Assembly: GCF_032854445.1 (NCBI RefSeq)
Contig: NC_088301.1
Location: 50,765,187-50,829,186, forward strand
Reading direction: 5' to 3'
Source of the DNA: Liolophura sinensis
Taxonomy: Eukaryota > Mollusca > Polyplacophora > Chitonida > Chitonidae
Length of the DNA stretch: 64,000 nt
A program made the position numbers and the translations under genes. Positions 41,101-51,189 of this stretch are shown here, piece after piece (the first letter of the stretch is position 1; the number at the start of each line of letters is the position of its first letter). A model generated the notes under the pieces. The model was not told the DNA's origin. It made no database searches and saw only the letters and a program-made list of their open reading frames with translations.

Positions 41101-42573
41101 GGTTTGGGGACAGACACCCTCCATCGACCTCCCTTGCTGTCACATTCAGTGTACTCATAATGAAAGTCTTCCTGTACAACCAGAAAATGCAAGTACAATT
41201 ACACAAACAGAACAGTCATTACACTCATTTACTACTGAAATTAGAGCCTGGACGCTATTCAAAACATGGACATTTTCAGATATCCAGACATGTTATAAGA
41301 AGACTTAAAACTATTTTCAAATCCATGAATATGACTGAAGAGTCATATGAGGATGAGGATTCATTACGTCTGTACATACAGAGGGGTTGCATGACTTCTA
41401 TCAGCTATACTGGAGTGCTGCCACTATCAGCCCACATTGACAGGTCTCCAATATGGCTGACTGGTTATTGTACTGCTTGGGTGATGATAATACATGCAAC
41501 CCCTCTTGTGGCAGGGCGAATCCATGCCTCCAAAGTGCTGCTTGCACTGAAGTATCATGTCAAAGATACCAGATATGACACTTCACAGTCACATTATACT
41601 GACACAAGGCCAACCAGTTCTGTTTCCTTGCCGAGTTGAGAGCAAAGGGAGGCAACAACAAGTACCATTTTTTTTATATTAAAGTCTTCAGTATGACCCG
41701 AACCAGGTCTGATCTCAGGCCAACATTTGCGGTCATATATTCTCTCAACCAGTCCACAAACTAAACTAAATCGAGACATTATATATTTTTGCATAGCTTG
41801 AAATGTGCTCGTCTTGACTCTAAAGAACATATCATAAAAAGTAAGCTGGTGTTAGTACCAATATTATCTTTAATGCATCGGCCTATTGTATAATCTTTCA
41901 AATTCACTAAGTTTGTCACCAACTCCAATACTTTTTACTTGAGACCACAAAGATTCTGATGCTTCCTATTACAATTGTGGCTTTACTTATGTAATAATAG
42001 GTAATACAAAACTTGGCTTCAAGGCAACATAATACCCACGCTATACTTTGTTGACATCCACACTATGAGTATTTATCTGATTGTTGTTGAACACCATAAT
42101 CAAGAATTCTTTGTTTATACAATGGTGGTCAGTTTTATGGGCGGAGGACACTAGATTCCAAAAGAAAACCTAACTTTGATAAATTACTGACTAACTTCAT
42201 CAGATGTGACAAACAGATTTGAACACCATATTGGTGAGAGACAGTGGTCTTCAAATAAAATTTTTTTATTTTTTAAACAAAATATAACCGTTACATTCGC
42301 TATCAACCTATGTTGTAATAAGTAGGCCCAACATTTAATTATGCTTCTAATTCTGCACACAATAATGTGTCTATTTACAAACCATACATGACGTTAATTC
42401 TAAGAAATTAAATATCTTATTAAATCGCAAGCTATATTATAAAATAAATCGTACAGTATTATTTCTTCATGTCACACATAACTTACCGGCTGACATGTCC
42501 TCGTCTGATCTCCTGCCACAACAGTAACGATGAGAAGAACAGCTGCAAACCTGAGCTTATTGCTGTAAGCCAT
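23143..42573 (-). CDS. ELAPOR1: ELAPOR (KIAA1324/EIG121 family) endosome-lysosome transmembrane protein
   Basis: Complete gene with 22 coding exons joining in consistent phase to 992 codons (human ELAPOR1 is about 1,013). Exons: 42573-42487, 41171-41048, 36753-36537, 35572-35425, 35122-35033, 34769-34670, 34586-34437, 34005-33917, 33443-33158, 32753-32536, 31882-31821, 31378-31196, 30792-30574, 30231-30090, 29043-28943, 28477-28398, 28093-28054, 27734-27492, 26657-26588, 26205-26123, 24990-24801, 23199-23143. Domains: signal peptide (1-21); Cys-rich TNFR/ephrin-receptor-like C-x-x-C repeats (about 250-400 and 575-635); a mannose-6-phosphate-receptor homology-like region with paired cysteines (about 637-840); one membrane helix (about 886-906); a cytoplasmic tail of about 86 residues. 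The tail has Y-M-K-L (a YxxPhi sorting signal) and a C-terminal N-P-F. Family members act in the late secretory, endosomal and lysosomal system and in autophagy. One gene here probably stands for both vertebrate paralogues, ELAPOR1 and ELAPOR2. Exon 12 uses a weaker GTCAGA donor. Confidence 0.93.
23479..23580. repeat. Dispersed repeat, copy 2 of a pair
   Basis: Same family as 11008-11118, about 90 percent alike by eye. It lies in the last ELAPOR intron. Flanking duplications were not recognised. Confidence 0.8.
25120..25815. repeat. Diverged tandem repeat in an ELAPOR intron, about four units
   Basis: A unit of about 175-220 bp recurs with anchors CATCAACGATGGAATATCCC, CATCAATGATGGAACATCCC and CGTCAATGATGGAACACCCC near 25307, 25480 and 25700, plus a weaker first match near 25134. 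Each anchor is followed by a TATGCA-AAC-AGCTNAATAC block and a run with CTTTAAC. Units differ by substitutions and indels, so the array is old. Confidence 0.7.
26395..26503 (-). other. Candidate alternative terminal exon of ELAPOR (soluble isoform)
   Basis: This lies between the exon at 26657-26588 and the transmembrane exon at 26205-26123. A strong acceptor (GGATTTTCAG) opens 36 sense codons and then TAG. Its phase fits a splice from exon 27734-27492 (phase 2), not from 26657-26588 (phase 0), so it would be used instead of the membrane-spanning path. It would end the protein about 37 residues after exon 18, with no membrane helix. Codon content looks coding, with a C-K-V-A-K-P core and an S-N-A-Y-Y end. 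No homologous segment is known to me in vertebrate ELAPOR, so this is a candidate only. Confidence 0.35.
26807..27077 (-). mobile_element. Full-length tRNA-derived SINE, family A
   Basis: Read on the - strand, the head holds an A box TGGCTCAGTCGG (27066-27055) and a B box-like GAGTTCAAGACC (26998-26987). These are followed by a conserved body and an (AAAT)n tail at 26807-26825. A perfect 12-bp target-site duplication, AGGTTAGTTTGA, flanks it at 26795-26806 and 27078-27089. It lies in the ELAPOR intron between exons 27734-27492 and 26657-26588. Confidence 0.92.
28757..28810 (-). mobile_element. SINE tail fragment, family A
   Basis: A short piece with the TATTTATTTACTTATTT tail and GCCGCACTCAAGAATA of the body; the remainder is missing. 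Confidence 0.6.
32122..32222 (-). mobile_element. SINE fragment, family A
   Basis: Tail plus body up to AGGAAACCAAGCAGAGCCC, without the tRNA head; in an ELAPOR intron. Confidence 0.7.
34083..34172 (-). mobile_element. Degenerate SINE fragment, family A
   Basis: Diverged body with GACGGCAGTAAGTTTTATGG and GTGGAGGAAAC; tail and head not recognisable; in an ELAPOR intron. Confidence 0.5.
35160..35252 (-). mobile_element. SINE fragment, family A
   Basis: Body with AGCAGCCAGCATCATGGTAG and AGGAGGAAG; headless; in an ELAPOR intron close to exon 35122-35033. Confidence 0.6.
39168..39677. mobile_element. Non-autonomous DNA element candidate (MITE), copy 2
   Basis: Ends TTAAAGTGCTACTTCAGT and CACTGTAGTAGCTCTTTAA are imperfect inverted repeats starting at TTAA on both sides. 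TTAA may be a piggyBac-type target duplication or part of the inverted repeat. It is homologous to 6347-6890. It lies in the second ELAPOR intron. Confidence 0.6.
41380..41765 (-). mobile_element. Old, degenerate SINE, family B
   Basis: Diverged family B body in the first ELAPOR intron, recognisable from GTGGCAGGGCGAATCCATGC, CACATTATACTGACACAAGG and the GTATGACCCGAACCAGG head side. The 159-codon open frame at 41160-41639 is largely this element. Confidence 0.6.
42072..42255 (-). mobile_element. Degenerate SINE, family A
   Basis: Diverged body with CAAGAATTCTTTGTTTATAC and GGGCGGAGGACAC, then a decayed continuation; in the first intron of ELAPOR. Confidence 0.5.
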
Positions 42574-43212
42574 CGTGGCTAGATACATCTTTTGTCAGAT
42601 AATTCTTTAGCCGACCTCTTGTCAAAACAAACACAACAACAGCAACAGCATTCAGAATTTCACATGTACTTCAATCTATGCAGGCGTTGACTTGGGTTAT
42701 TAGCAGCGTTTATACAACAAGGCTGAGGCAAAATGGCGATAAGTTCAGGGGACAGACAATCATGTCCGCTATTACAAAAAAAGCCGTCAGCATAAAACCA
42801 TATGGTTGAAAATATGCATGTCAAAATGATGCCACCTGTGATTATTAGCCCAGAAGACTTATACCTGCTGCGACATCAACTCATGTGCGCAGAGCGCATG
42901 ATCAGAACAGAGCATCGCTCGCATCTCTGTTCAACCCTGAAAGTGCCTACGTATATGAAATTGATTTAAAAGATTTAATAATGTTCACAGAAATTAAAAA
43001 ATAATAACATTTTAAAAGCTTATCGAAAAATGAAAAAAAACATATAATTTCCCATGAGTCTTTTGTGACCGGAAGTATGTCGCTCCATGACGACCGGCAC
43101 GCGTTGCCTGGCACAAACGGGAGTTGCAGGCACACGGAATTAGATCCGCAGGGTATTTATGACTGTATTTCGCGCAATAGGTTAGAGTACCTCTGTCTGG
43201 ATAACGGTCATT
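42574..43212. promoter_or_regulatory. Divergent (bidirectional) promoter region of ELAPOR and CFAP276
   Basis: The two start codons face away from each other across 639 bp. The CFAP276-proximal part (about 43060-43200) is richer in G+C and CpG than its surroundings, as expected of a TATA-less promoter. A GTTGCC-T-GGCAC inverted half-site pair at 43103-43114 resembles an RFX X-box, the common regulatory element of ciliary genes, and a second GTTGCA half-site is at 43123-43128. Transcription start sites are not determined. Confidence 0.55.
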
Positions 43213-46200
43213 ATGGATATCGACACTTCAAGAAAGCCTTACGGGTTTGAACTGTATCAGAACGATAATGATTTTATGGGACAACAAAATTCAGTGGTAA
43301 GTAATACTGACTCACAAAGTTAGTTAAGTTTGGTAAACAAGTGCCTGTACTAAACTGTCCCGGGTAAATGGGAGAGAGACTTTTATTAATTGTATATATA
43401 TAATGAAATTGATTTTTTTTTCCATTTTGGGGTGAATGTAATACCCAAGTAATATTGTACTCGGGTCTTTTTCTACCCAATAAATTAATCCAGTGACGCC
43501 TATTTCATCTAGATGGACTTGGTGTGCTATTTTAAAATTCTGACATTGATCAGTAACACTGATCAGTGTCACTGATGAATGAATGTCACAGTGGAGCCTA
43601 GGCTTTTGGTTTCCATGTGACAGCAGTAGAGATTTTGACATCTGTGATGCCGTCACCACTTATCCATGCTACAACTGATGTTGAAAACTTCAAGCTTGAT
43701 AAACAGTGAATAAGATTTGTGGATCTTGTAACTCTGATATGTATCCATAAAATTTTTCCCGTTTCAAACAGGGTATTGTTAGTAAAAATAAATACTGTAT
43801 AAGTAAGTGCCGCCTCACTGGTTGTTGTGAATATTTGTACAAGTTTGGTCCTCAGTGTTTTACACGTGCATGTGCTTGCACATAACAGCATGTATTGTTA
43901 CTCTGTTAACATAAGACATCTATATCATATGGAGACACTGATAAAATCAAGCATTCTAACAATTCTTGGATTCTATGAAATCGGCCTGCCTGAAAATGTT
44001 AGAGATGAAGTTTAAGGTTAATGAACTGATTGTAGATAACCTCTAAATCTTTTCAAACATCCATTAGTTTTTTAACTTTTTCAAACAAAATTAAAATCAC
44101 ACTTGATGAAAGATTCATTAGTAGACACGAAAATAAAATTTCAAAATTGTTGAAAATAATCCAGAATAGAACCTTAGACCACACTCCTTCAGAAGATATT
44201 GCGAGATTTGAGACATGGCTCATTTTTCTAGTAATTTTTATGTATTAACCTTTATGCATGAGAAGTTCCATAATTTTATTTGTAAAGGAAAAAAAGACTA
44301 AAATCTCATGTTTTCCTTATGTAATATGAAACTGATTCCATTCCAATGACGAATTCTTCACTCGTCATATACATGAGTATGCACATATAGTGGTATATTT
44401 GTATAAGTGATCACTATAGCTTGATTCTCACATGTTTGTTTAAAGTCCACTTTCAATCAGTTATTGATTTTGTGTGCCATGTATCTTTCCAGAATTATCC
44501 ATACAATGATCCCACACATTTAGCACAGAAAAGGGACCCATGGAACAGATTAAATGGCAAATGCACCTTGGCAAGTGCTCGAAGGGAAGTTTATCATCAT
44601 GACCCTCAAGCACCTCGTGACAGTCTTGATTTTGTGTTAAAATCTCAATATGACCACCACAGTGAGTTCTGGAAGCCAAAAAATGAAACGCTTACACAAC
44701 CAGAGACCAAGGGGGTAGACAATGGGTAAGTACATATATCTGAATAACTATCACTGTTTTCAGTTATCTGACTGTACTACTTGCTACTTGTTTGGAGGAG
44801 TTTGTTTTTCTTGGGTTTTTTTCAGTGCTATTTCAGTCATATCAGAGTAATGTTGTCACATTTACAGTAAGTAACTTTACATCTTTATAAATTTGTATGC
44901 TTTCTATGTGTGCTTGCAGACGCATGTTAAAAAATAGAGTGAAAGAAATTCCTGAAGCCAAACCTCCACTCAATCATCCTCTTCGAATGACAGAGCAAGA
45001 GAAACGAGAAAGCATTCACAGCATAAATAATGCCATTGGTAAGTTTCTAAAGTGCATTTTATCGGCTTTTCACTACAGATACAAAACATTAATTATATGA
45101 CCCTTAAATTTTCACTTGTACAGAAAGGCAATTACATATGAATTTTTAAATATACTGTTTTCAAAGCAAGTTGTTGTTTTTAACTCAGAGTAATTTATTA
45201 TTTTTGTGGGAGAAAGTATACACAAGTGGGCAAAAGTTGTATCATCATAGAAAATTGTCACATAGGATTTATAAATGTATATTGCAACTTGTGAAACATG
45301 TCTGCAATGCAATACTGAAATCTGAATATCCAAAAAAGCATTAATTTGTCAATTCTACATCCGTCTGTTTTGTTACTAAAACAACATGTCCAGTGTATCT
45401 TCATTCTGTGTGGTATAGTGACCAAGCAGACCTTCAGTGCGTACAGATTTCACTAGATAAAAAGTGTTCATTGTGTTGTTTGTTTCCAAGCATCATTTGT
45501 GAATGTATGTGTATTATTGTAACACTTTCTGGTTGTTGAAGAGATATTTGTATTGTGATTGTGCAGTGTTCATTCACTTTTCTAACATATGATAATTTTC
45601 ACTTTGTGTTTTCAGAGAGCCACCACACACAGACCACTAACCGTGGCTATGCCAGAAAGCACGATGGCGGTTTTTATGCCTCATAAATCCCACTGATAAC
45701 CTCATTAACAATCCTCTCTTTAACACTGCCTTATTAGAATGCCCAGATCTCTTTATTTTTTTGTGATTTTTACATACATAACACCATGCAAAATAACTGA
45801 TGTTACGAGGTCTGAGTACAAGGCATTACCTCACATGTAAATTTCCAATTGTACTCAATACATATACATTTGTATACCTGCTTCTGTATTTTTGATGTCG
45901 CCATGTATTACTTCTGTACTTATGAAGTTCTTGTTGATCTTTACTTAAAACTTTTCCAGTCAGATTTCTGTAAAACACATCATCAATTCAACTAACAATT
46001 AACTGGTACCATACTTTACATGTATATGCTTTGACTGACTTACACTTGTTGCATACTAACTTGCACATTATTATTAGTTATTATAATTTGACTCCTCGTG
46101 TCAATGAAATCTTTAGTGTAAAATGCTTCTGATCAAGGTGTACAACTTATAACTTTCTCTATAGAATCACCCCACAGTGCAGGAACCAATGGTGGCTACT

Positions 46201-46235
46201 CCCGAAAACATGACGGTGGATTTTACAGCACGTGA
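43213..46235 (+). CDS. CFAP276: Cilia- and flagella-associated protein 276 (C1orf194 family)
   Basis: Four-exon gene: 43213-43296, 44493-44725, 44920-45038, then one of two alternative last exons, 45616-45686 or 46165-46235. All junctions are GT-AG and in phase. Either form gives 168 residues (human 169). Hallmarks are N-D-N-D near residue 18, the block [10 protein letters not shown] followed by D-P-W-N-R-L-N (about 31-48), D-S-L-D-F-V-L about 25 residues further on, E-S-I-H-S-I before the last junction, and the G-G-x-S-R-K-x-D-G-G-F-x-S-T end. The family is a microtubule inner protein of motile ciliary doublets. The form ending at 46235 is closer to the vertebrate C-terminus. Poly(A) signals AATAAA occur at 46350 and 46865. 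Confidence 0.9.
45616..45686 (+). other. CFAP276 alternative terminal exon a
   Basis: 71 coding nt after a TTTTCAG acceptor. It completes the phase-1 codon of exon 3 and ends in TAA. It encodes [15 protein letters not shown], then H-D-G-G-F-Y-A-S. It has the same length and phase as exon b, and about two thirds of the residues are identical. No AATAAA or ATTAAA lies between its stop and exon b; one AATACA variant is present near 45856. Confidence 0.8.
46165..46235 (+). other. CFAP276 alternative terminal exon b
   Basis: 71 coding nt after a CTATAG acceptor, ending in TGA. It encodes [15 protein letters not shown], then H-D-G-G-F-Y-S-T, nearly the vertebrate CFAP276 C-terminus, so it is probably the ancestral exon. 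Good AATAAA signals follow within 120 and 640 nt. Confidence 0.85.
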
Positions 46236-48630
46236 ACTACAGTCCTACTCAGATTCCAATTCTTAACTAAAATAATGTACAAAGCCTTTTGTATTTTTTT
46301 TTTACTATTGGAGACATCCAAGTTTTTAGTTGCAATCTAAATTCTAAATAATAAAACACCAGCAATTTTTTTTTTTTTTGTAATACTACAGTGAAAAATG
46401 AACCAAGTTTTATGTATAAAATGCCATGATAACACTGATATAGCAAATTCAGGAATTTTTTATTTGTTGAAATATTTGTTTTGTTTATATGGTAATATAA
46501 ATTTACATATTTTTCAAGAGTTGCTGTATCTTGATGGAAAAGCTTTGTTTGTATTTTTCAAAAAGTGCAGGATTCTTTTTCTAATGTCAAAATATGTTTA
46601 AAAAATAATTGTTATGTCAATATATATTATACACATTGTATGCAAGAAGCTGATCAAATAGACTGTGATACTGATATATTGTATAGATTGAACAGCATTA
46701 CATTGGAAACTACTACTGCAAGAGTTTCTACACCACAGTCAGTATTTGAGATTTTTTTGTTACTTTAGTTTCTGAAAATGATTCATGTGATTATGGTTGA
46801 AACATTGTGGATAAAATGTTATTTAATAGATAGAAAATAACCGTTTATGTCTTACGTGATTCCAAATAAAAGATTTGTATTTTGTAAATCAATTTGTGAC
46901 ATATTTTCTTTCGCCAGTTTGGTAGGACAGTCCCATTGCCACTAGTTTCAGGTTAGTTTGGACTCACCCTTGTACCACACAATGGTAGAGTTACTGTAGT
47001 GTTAGTATAAACATAGAGCGATGTAGAGCCACATAGTACAAGTGAAATATCCTTACTTGCTTACTTGAGTAGGCTCTTTTGCCTAAACTCGAAAGAGAAA
47101 TTAACAAAATTGGCACTGACAAAGTCAAAATTTTGGGGATGTGAAGTAAGTGACTCCCAAGGTGTATTTTAGAACTGATGTGGATTATTTACAGAGTGTA
47201 CACCAATTCTGGACTTGGTTAGAATTCAAGAATGTAGCCAAAATTGTTTTCAGTGTTATGAAGCTGGTGAAGCTATTGATATAGCTTCACCAAACAGATT
47301 GCTACAACATGGCCATGAATGAACTAGGCAGTTACTTACAGTGCATTTAGTTTTGGAAAAGTCCCAGTCTCATTGCCATGTTAACATGGCCAGATAATTT
47401 CAGAAATCATTAAATACTCACTGATACATAATAAAAAGCAGTGCAAAAACTCTGGGTTTCTCTTGTGGGACCTTTCTGGATCAGATGGTTTAAGTGCTGT
47501 CTTACCAGGACTGTCATATCCTTGGCCACTGAGGTTGGAATATTTGAAATCAGCTGTCACTAATTTGGCTGTGGCATAAAGTCTGAAGGTTCATCCTGAT
47601 ATCAAACAAAAGGTTGTGATTTGCTTCTGTCACTCTGGCTTCCTTCATCCATACGCCTGATTGCCTTCACATACTACATGTAAGTGAAAAACCCTTCTGT
47701 ACACTGTTAAACACCAATCCATAATAACCAAAAAATAAATTAAATCTACACAAGGCAAAAACCTTATAATTAGTAATGACAGGGATACGTCACTCAGTCT
47801 GTCAGAATTGCGCAATGATGATATTAAGACTTGCCTAAAACTATGTAATGCTATCCGAAATGGACAAATTTGACAGAATCGCATGCTGTTATTATGGGTG
47901 AGAAGATAAAAATTCTTCTCTAATTCTTCTCATACTGCTATGATTTTAAAGTGGCCCATGAACTATGATGATACCATTTACCAAGCAAATTTCTACTTTA
48001 CTCTATCAAGACTTTTGTTATTTTTGTTCATATCTTGGTCTGTACACCGTATAGCTTAATATTAAAGCTTCTTATCTTTGTTGATGATACGGTTTAGTTG
48101 TTTGAAAAACTGGTTGATATAGGCCATGTGTGTTGCATAAAGCTCGATACCAGTACCCTATTTCCTCAACCTTTTTCGAATATGAAAGAGCAATTTTAAT
48201 TGCAATTTATACACACTTTCAGGGCTTCACAAAAAGTGTAATATTACCATTCCTTAATTCCTTCAGAATATGCTTGAACAAACATATTGCAAATATGCGA
48301 AAAGCTTGAATTACAGTACCACTTTTCCACAGTTAATGACTGAAAGAATTCTTTAAAATTCATGTACATCTCACGCTAAAGTAATAAGCTTGTATGAAAA
48401 AACACCTTGAATGCGAGAACAGACATGAAGAATAAGTACCATGTAGGCCTGCCATGCTTATGAAACAGACTGGGCCAAGAAAGGTACTTATCCTTTAACA
48501 GATAAAAAAAAAAAAAAGGATATTAACTTGGAAACTTTGAATGCGCAGGTGAAACCTAGCCATGGATGGAATTTGTAGATTCTCTCCCTTTAACTGTATT
48601 CGATAGAGGCCTTAATGTCTTCCACTAATG
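46236..48630. other. CFAP276 3' UTR and intergenic sequence
   Basis: The CFAP276 3' UTR probably ends soon after the AATAAA at 46350 or 46865. Beyond it I see non-coding AT-rich DNA and a short degenerate SINE body around 47670-47745 (tail on the + side). No gene is recognised up to the minisatellite. Confidence 0.5.
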
Positions 48631-50193
48631 ACCTCACTGGGCAGGGGGCTGATCTGCTGAAGCATAAACAACCAGTTTTGGCCACATGGGCCTGAGTGAC
48701 CTCACTGGACAGGGTGCTGATCTGCTGAAGCATAAACAACCAGTTTTGGCCACATGGGCCTGAGTGACTTCACTGGGCAGGGTGCTGATCTGCTGAAGCA
48801 TAAACAACCAGTTTTGGCCACATGAGCCTGAGTGACCTCACTGGGCAGGGTGCTAATCTGCTGAAGGATAAACAACCAGTTTTGGCCACATGAGCTTGGG
48901 TGACCTCACTGGGCAGGGGGCTGATCTGCTGAAGCATAAACAACCAGTTTTGGCCACATGAGCCTGAGTGACCTCACTGGGCAGGGTGCTGATCTGCTGA
49001 AGCATAAACAACCAGTTTTGGCCACATGAGCCTGAGTGACCTCACTGGGCAGGGGGCTGATCTGCTGAAGGATAAACAACCAGTTTTGGCCACGTGAGCC
49101 TGGGTGACCTCACTGGGCAAGGGGCTGATCTGCTGAAGCATAAACAACCAGTTTTGGCCACATGGGCCTGAGTGACTTCACTGGGCAGGGTGCTGATCTG
49201 CTGAAGCATAAACAACCAGTTTTGGCCACATGAGCCTGAGTGACCTCACTGGGCAGGGTGCTAATCTGCTGAAGGATAAACAACCAGTTTTGGCCACATG
49301 AGCTTGGGTGACCTCACTGGGCAGGGGGCTGATCTGCTGAAGCATAAACAACCAGTTTTGGCCACATGAGCCTGAGTGACCTCACTGGGCAGGGTGCTGA
49401 TCTGCTGAAGCATAAACAGCCAGTTTTGGCCACATGAGCCTGGGTGACCTCACTGGGCAGGGGGCTGATCTGCTGAAGCATAAACAACCAGTTTTGGCCA
49501 CATGAGCCTGGGTGACCTCACTGGGCAAGGGGCTGATTTGCTGAAGCATAAACAACCAGTTTTGGCTACATGAGCCTGAGTGACCTCACTGGACAGGGTG
49601 CTGATCTGCTGAAGCATAAACAAAGAGTTTTGGCCACATGAGCCTGAGTGACCTCACTGGGCAGGGTGCTAATCTGCTGAAGGATAAACAACCAGTTTTG
49701 GCCACATGAGCCTGGGTGACCTCACTGGGCAAGGGGCTGATCTGCTTAAGCATAAACAACCAGTTTTGGCCACATGAGCCTGAGTGACCTCACTGGGCAG
49801 GGGGCTGATCTGCTGAAGCATAAACAACCAGTTTTGGCCACATGAGCCTGGGTGACCTCTCTGGGCAGGGGACTGATCTGCTTAAGCATAAACAACCAGT
49901 TTTGGCCACATGAGCCTGGGTGACCTCACTGGGCAGGGGGCTGATCTGCTGAAGCATAAACAAACAGTTTTGGCCACATGAGCTTGGGTGACCTCACTGG
50001 GCAGGGTGCTGATCTGCTGAAGCATAAACAACCAGTTTTGGCCACATGAGCCTGGGTGACCTCACTGAGCAGGGGGCTGATCTGCTGAAGCATAAACAAC
50101 CAGTTTTGGCCACATGAGCCTGGGTGACCTCACTGGGCAGGGGGCTGATCTGCTGAAGGATAAACAACCAGTTTTGGTCACATAAGCCAGGGA
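48631..50193. repeat. 68-bp minisatellite, 23 copies, with 408-bp higher-order period
   Basis: The phrase ACCTCACTGG (with small variants) recurs every 68 bp without indels at 48631, 48699, 48767 and so on to 50127, giving 23 units. Diagnostic variants repeat every six units: the CTAATCTGCTGAAGG variant occurs near 48853, 49261 and 49669, and the ACTTCACTGG variant at 48767 and 49175. A six-unit (408-bp) block was therefore duplicated after the array formed. The unit is not a multiple of three, so open frames across it are artefacts. It lies between the convergent CFAP276 and coiled-coil genes. Confidence 0.95.
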
Positions 50194-50459
50194 GGACACC
50201 AAGAACATGCAAAATGTGCACTGGGCAAATGCACTAAAGAGATGAAGAATAAAAGTACAATGAAAGAAGAAGTTTTGTTTTGAACAATGTCAATTTATAT
50301 CCAAAATACTCAAGAATTGTATAACACATATTTTATCAGACAAAGCTGACAAACAAAAACAATAAGCTTATTCACAAATACAACATAACATATACAGAAC
50401 AACCCAAAATAAGTATGGTACATAAAGACCAAGTGAACAGCTTTACAATAATATAATGT

Positions 50460-51189
50460 ACACTAATAAACAGCAGTTTATTACAACAAGTGATATATGA
50501 ATTTATTTTAAACTTGTAGATAAAATAATCACAGTTGCTTGAAAAAAGGTATACATGCAAGGCTCACAGAATGCATGACATTTCAACAACCTATATTCTT
50601 TGTAAGTTGTGTTGCATAGTAAGTTTGCTGCATGTATAAGCAGTAAAATATTATGAAAACATTATTTCAAAAAAATCACACACTAACATATTCCAGCACC
50701 ATTTAACATGGTTACTTGATTTAAAACCTGACTGCATGCTTTAAACCTCACTTAAAGCAAGTTTAAAAAGCAAATAAAATGAAAATTAGCACTGGCTGTA
50801 GTCTAAGCAAAGTCCAGTCATAGACATAAACATAATAATCACTGATTTATAGAATTGTTCACATGTATAATGTGATTATTGTAAACTACAATTATTGTAA
50901 ACTACAATTATTGTCACTGCATGTATATTTGAATTGGACACACATAATATTCCATACAGAAATAATTACAGGTGATAAACATTTCTGCCAAAATACCAAT
51001 AAATAGTAATATGATTAAGTCCTAAAAAACTGTTGATTATTTAGTCTATCACATATATTCTGACCCTATACATGAGAGCCTTTAAAAATTACATTCACAT
51101 TCTATGTATTATAAACTCAATAGAGTTAAAAGCTTTACATGTGAATTTACATTATCACAAATCCTGGAGTCAGCAGTCCATAGAACATA
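50460..51189 (-). other. 3' UTR of the coiled-coil gene
   Basis: AT-rich sequence after the TAA at 51190. AATAAA signals on the - strand (TTTATT on +) at 50502-50507 and 50477-50482 suggest cleavage near 50460, about 270 bp before the minisatellite begins. Confidence 0.5.

Noticed and set aside
41160-41639. 159-codon open frame on the + strand
   Set aside because: It covers ELAPOR exon 2 antisense and a degenerate family B SINE; no protein family is recognisable.
43065-43250. 61-codon open frame across the CFAP276 start
   Set aside because: It is out of frame with CFAP276, whose start at 43213 is supported by family similarity and splice phase; it lies mostly in the promoter or 5' UTR.
48631-50193. 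Possible CRISPR-like regular array
   Set aside because: Units are contiguous repeats without unique spacers, and the genome is eukaryotic; it is a minisatellite.
49994-50221. 75-codon open frame with internal repeats
   Set aside because: It is produced by the 68-bp minisatellite, whose period is not a multiple of three and shifts frame at each unit.
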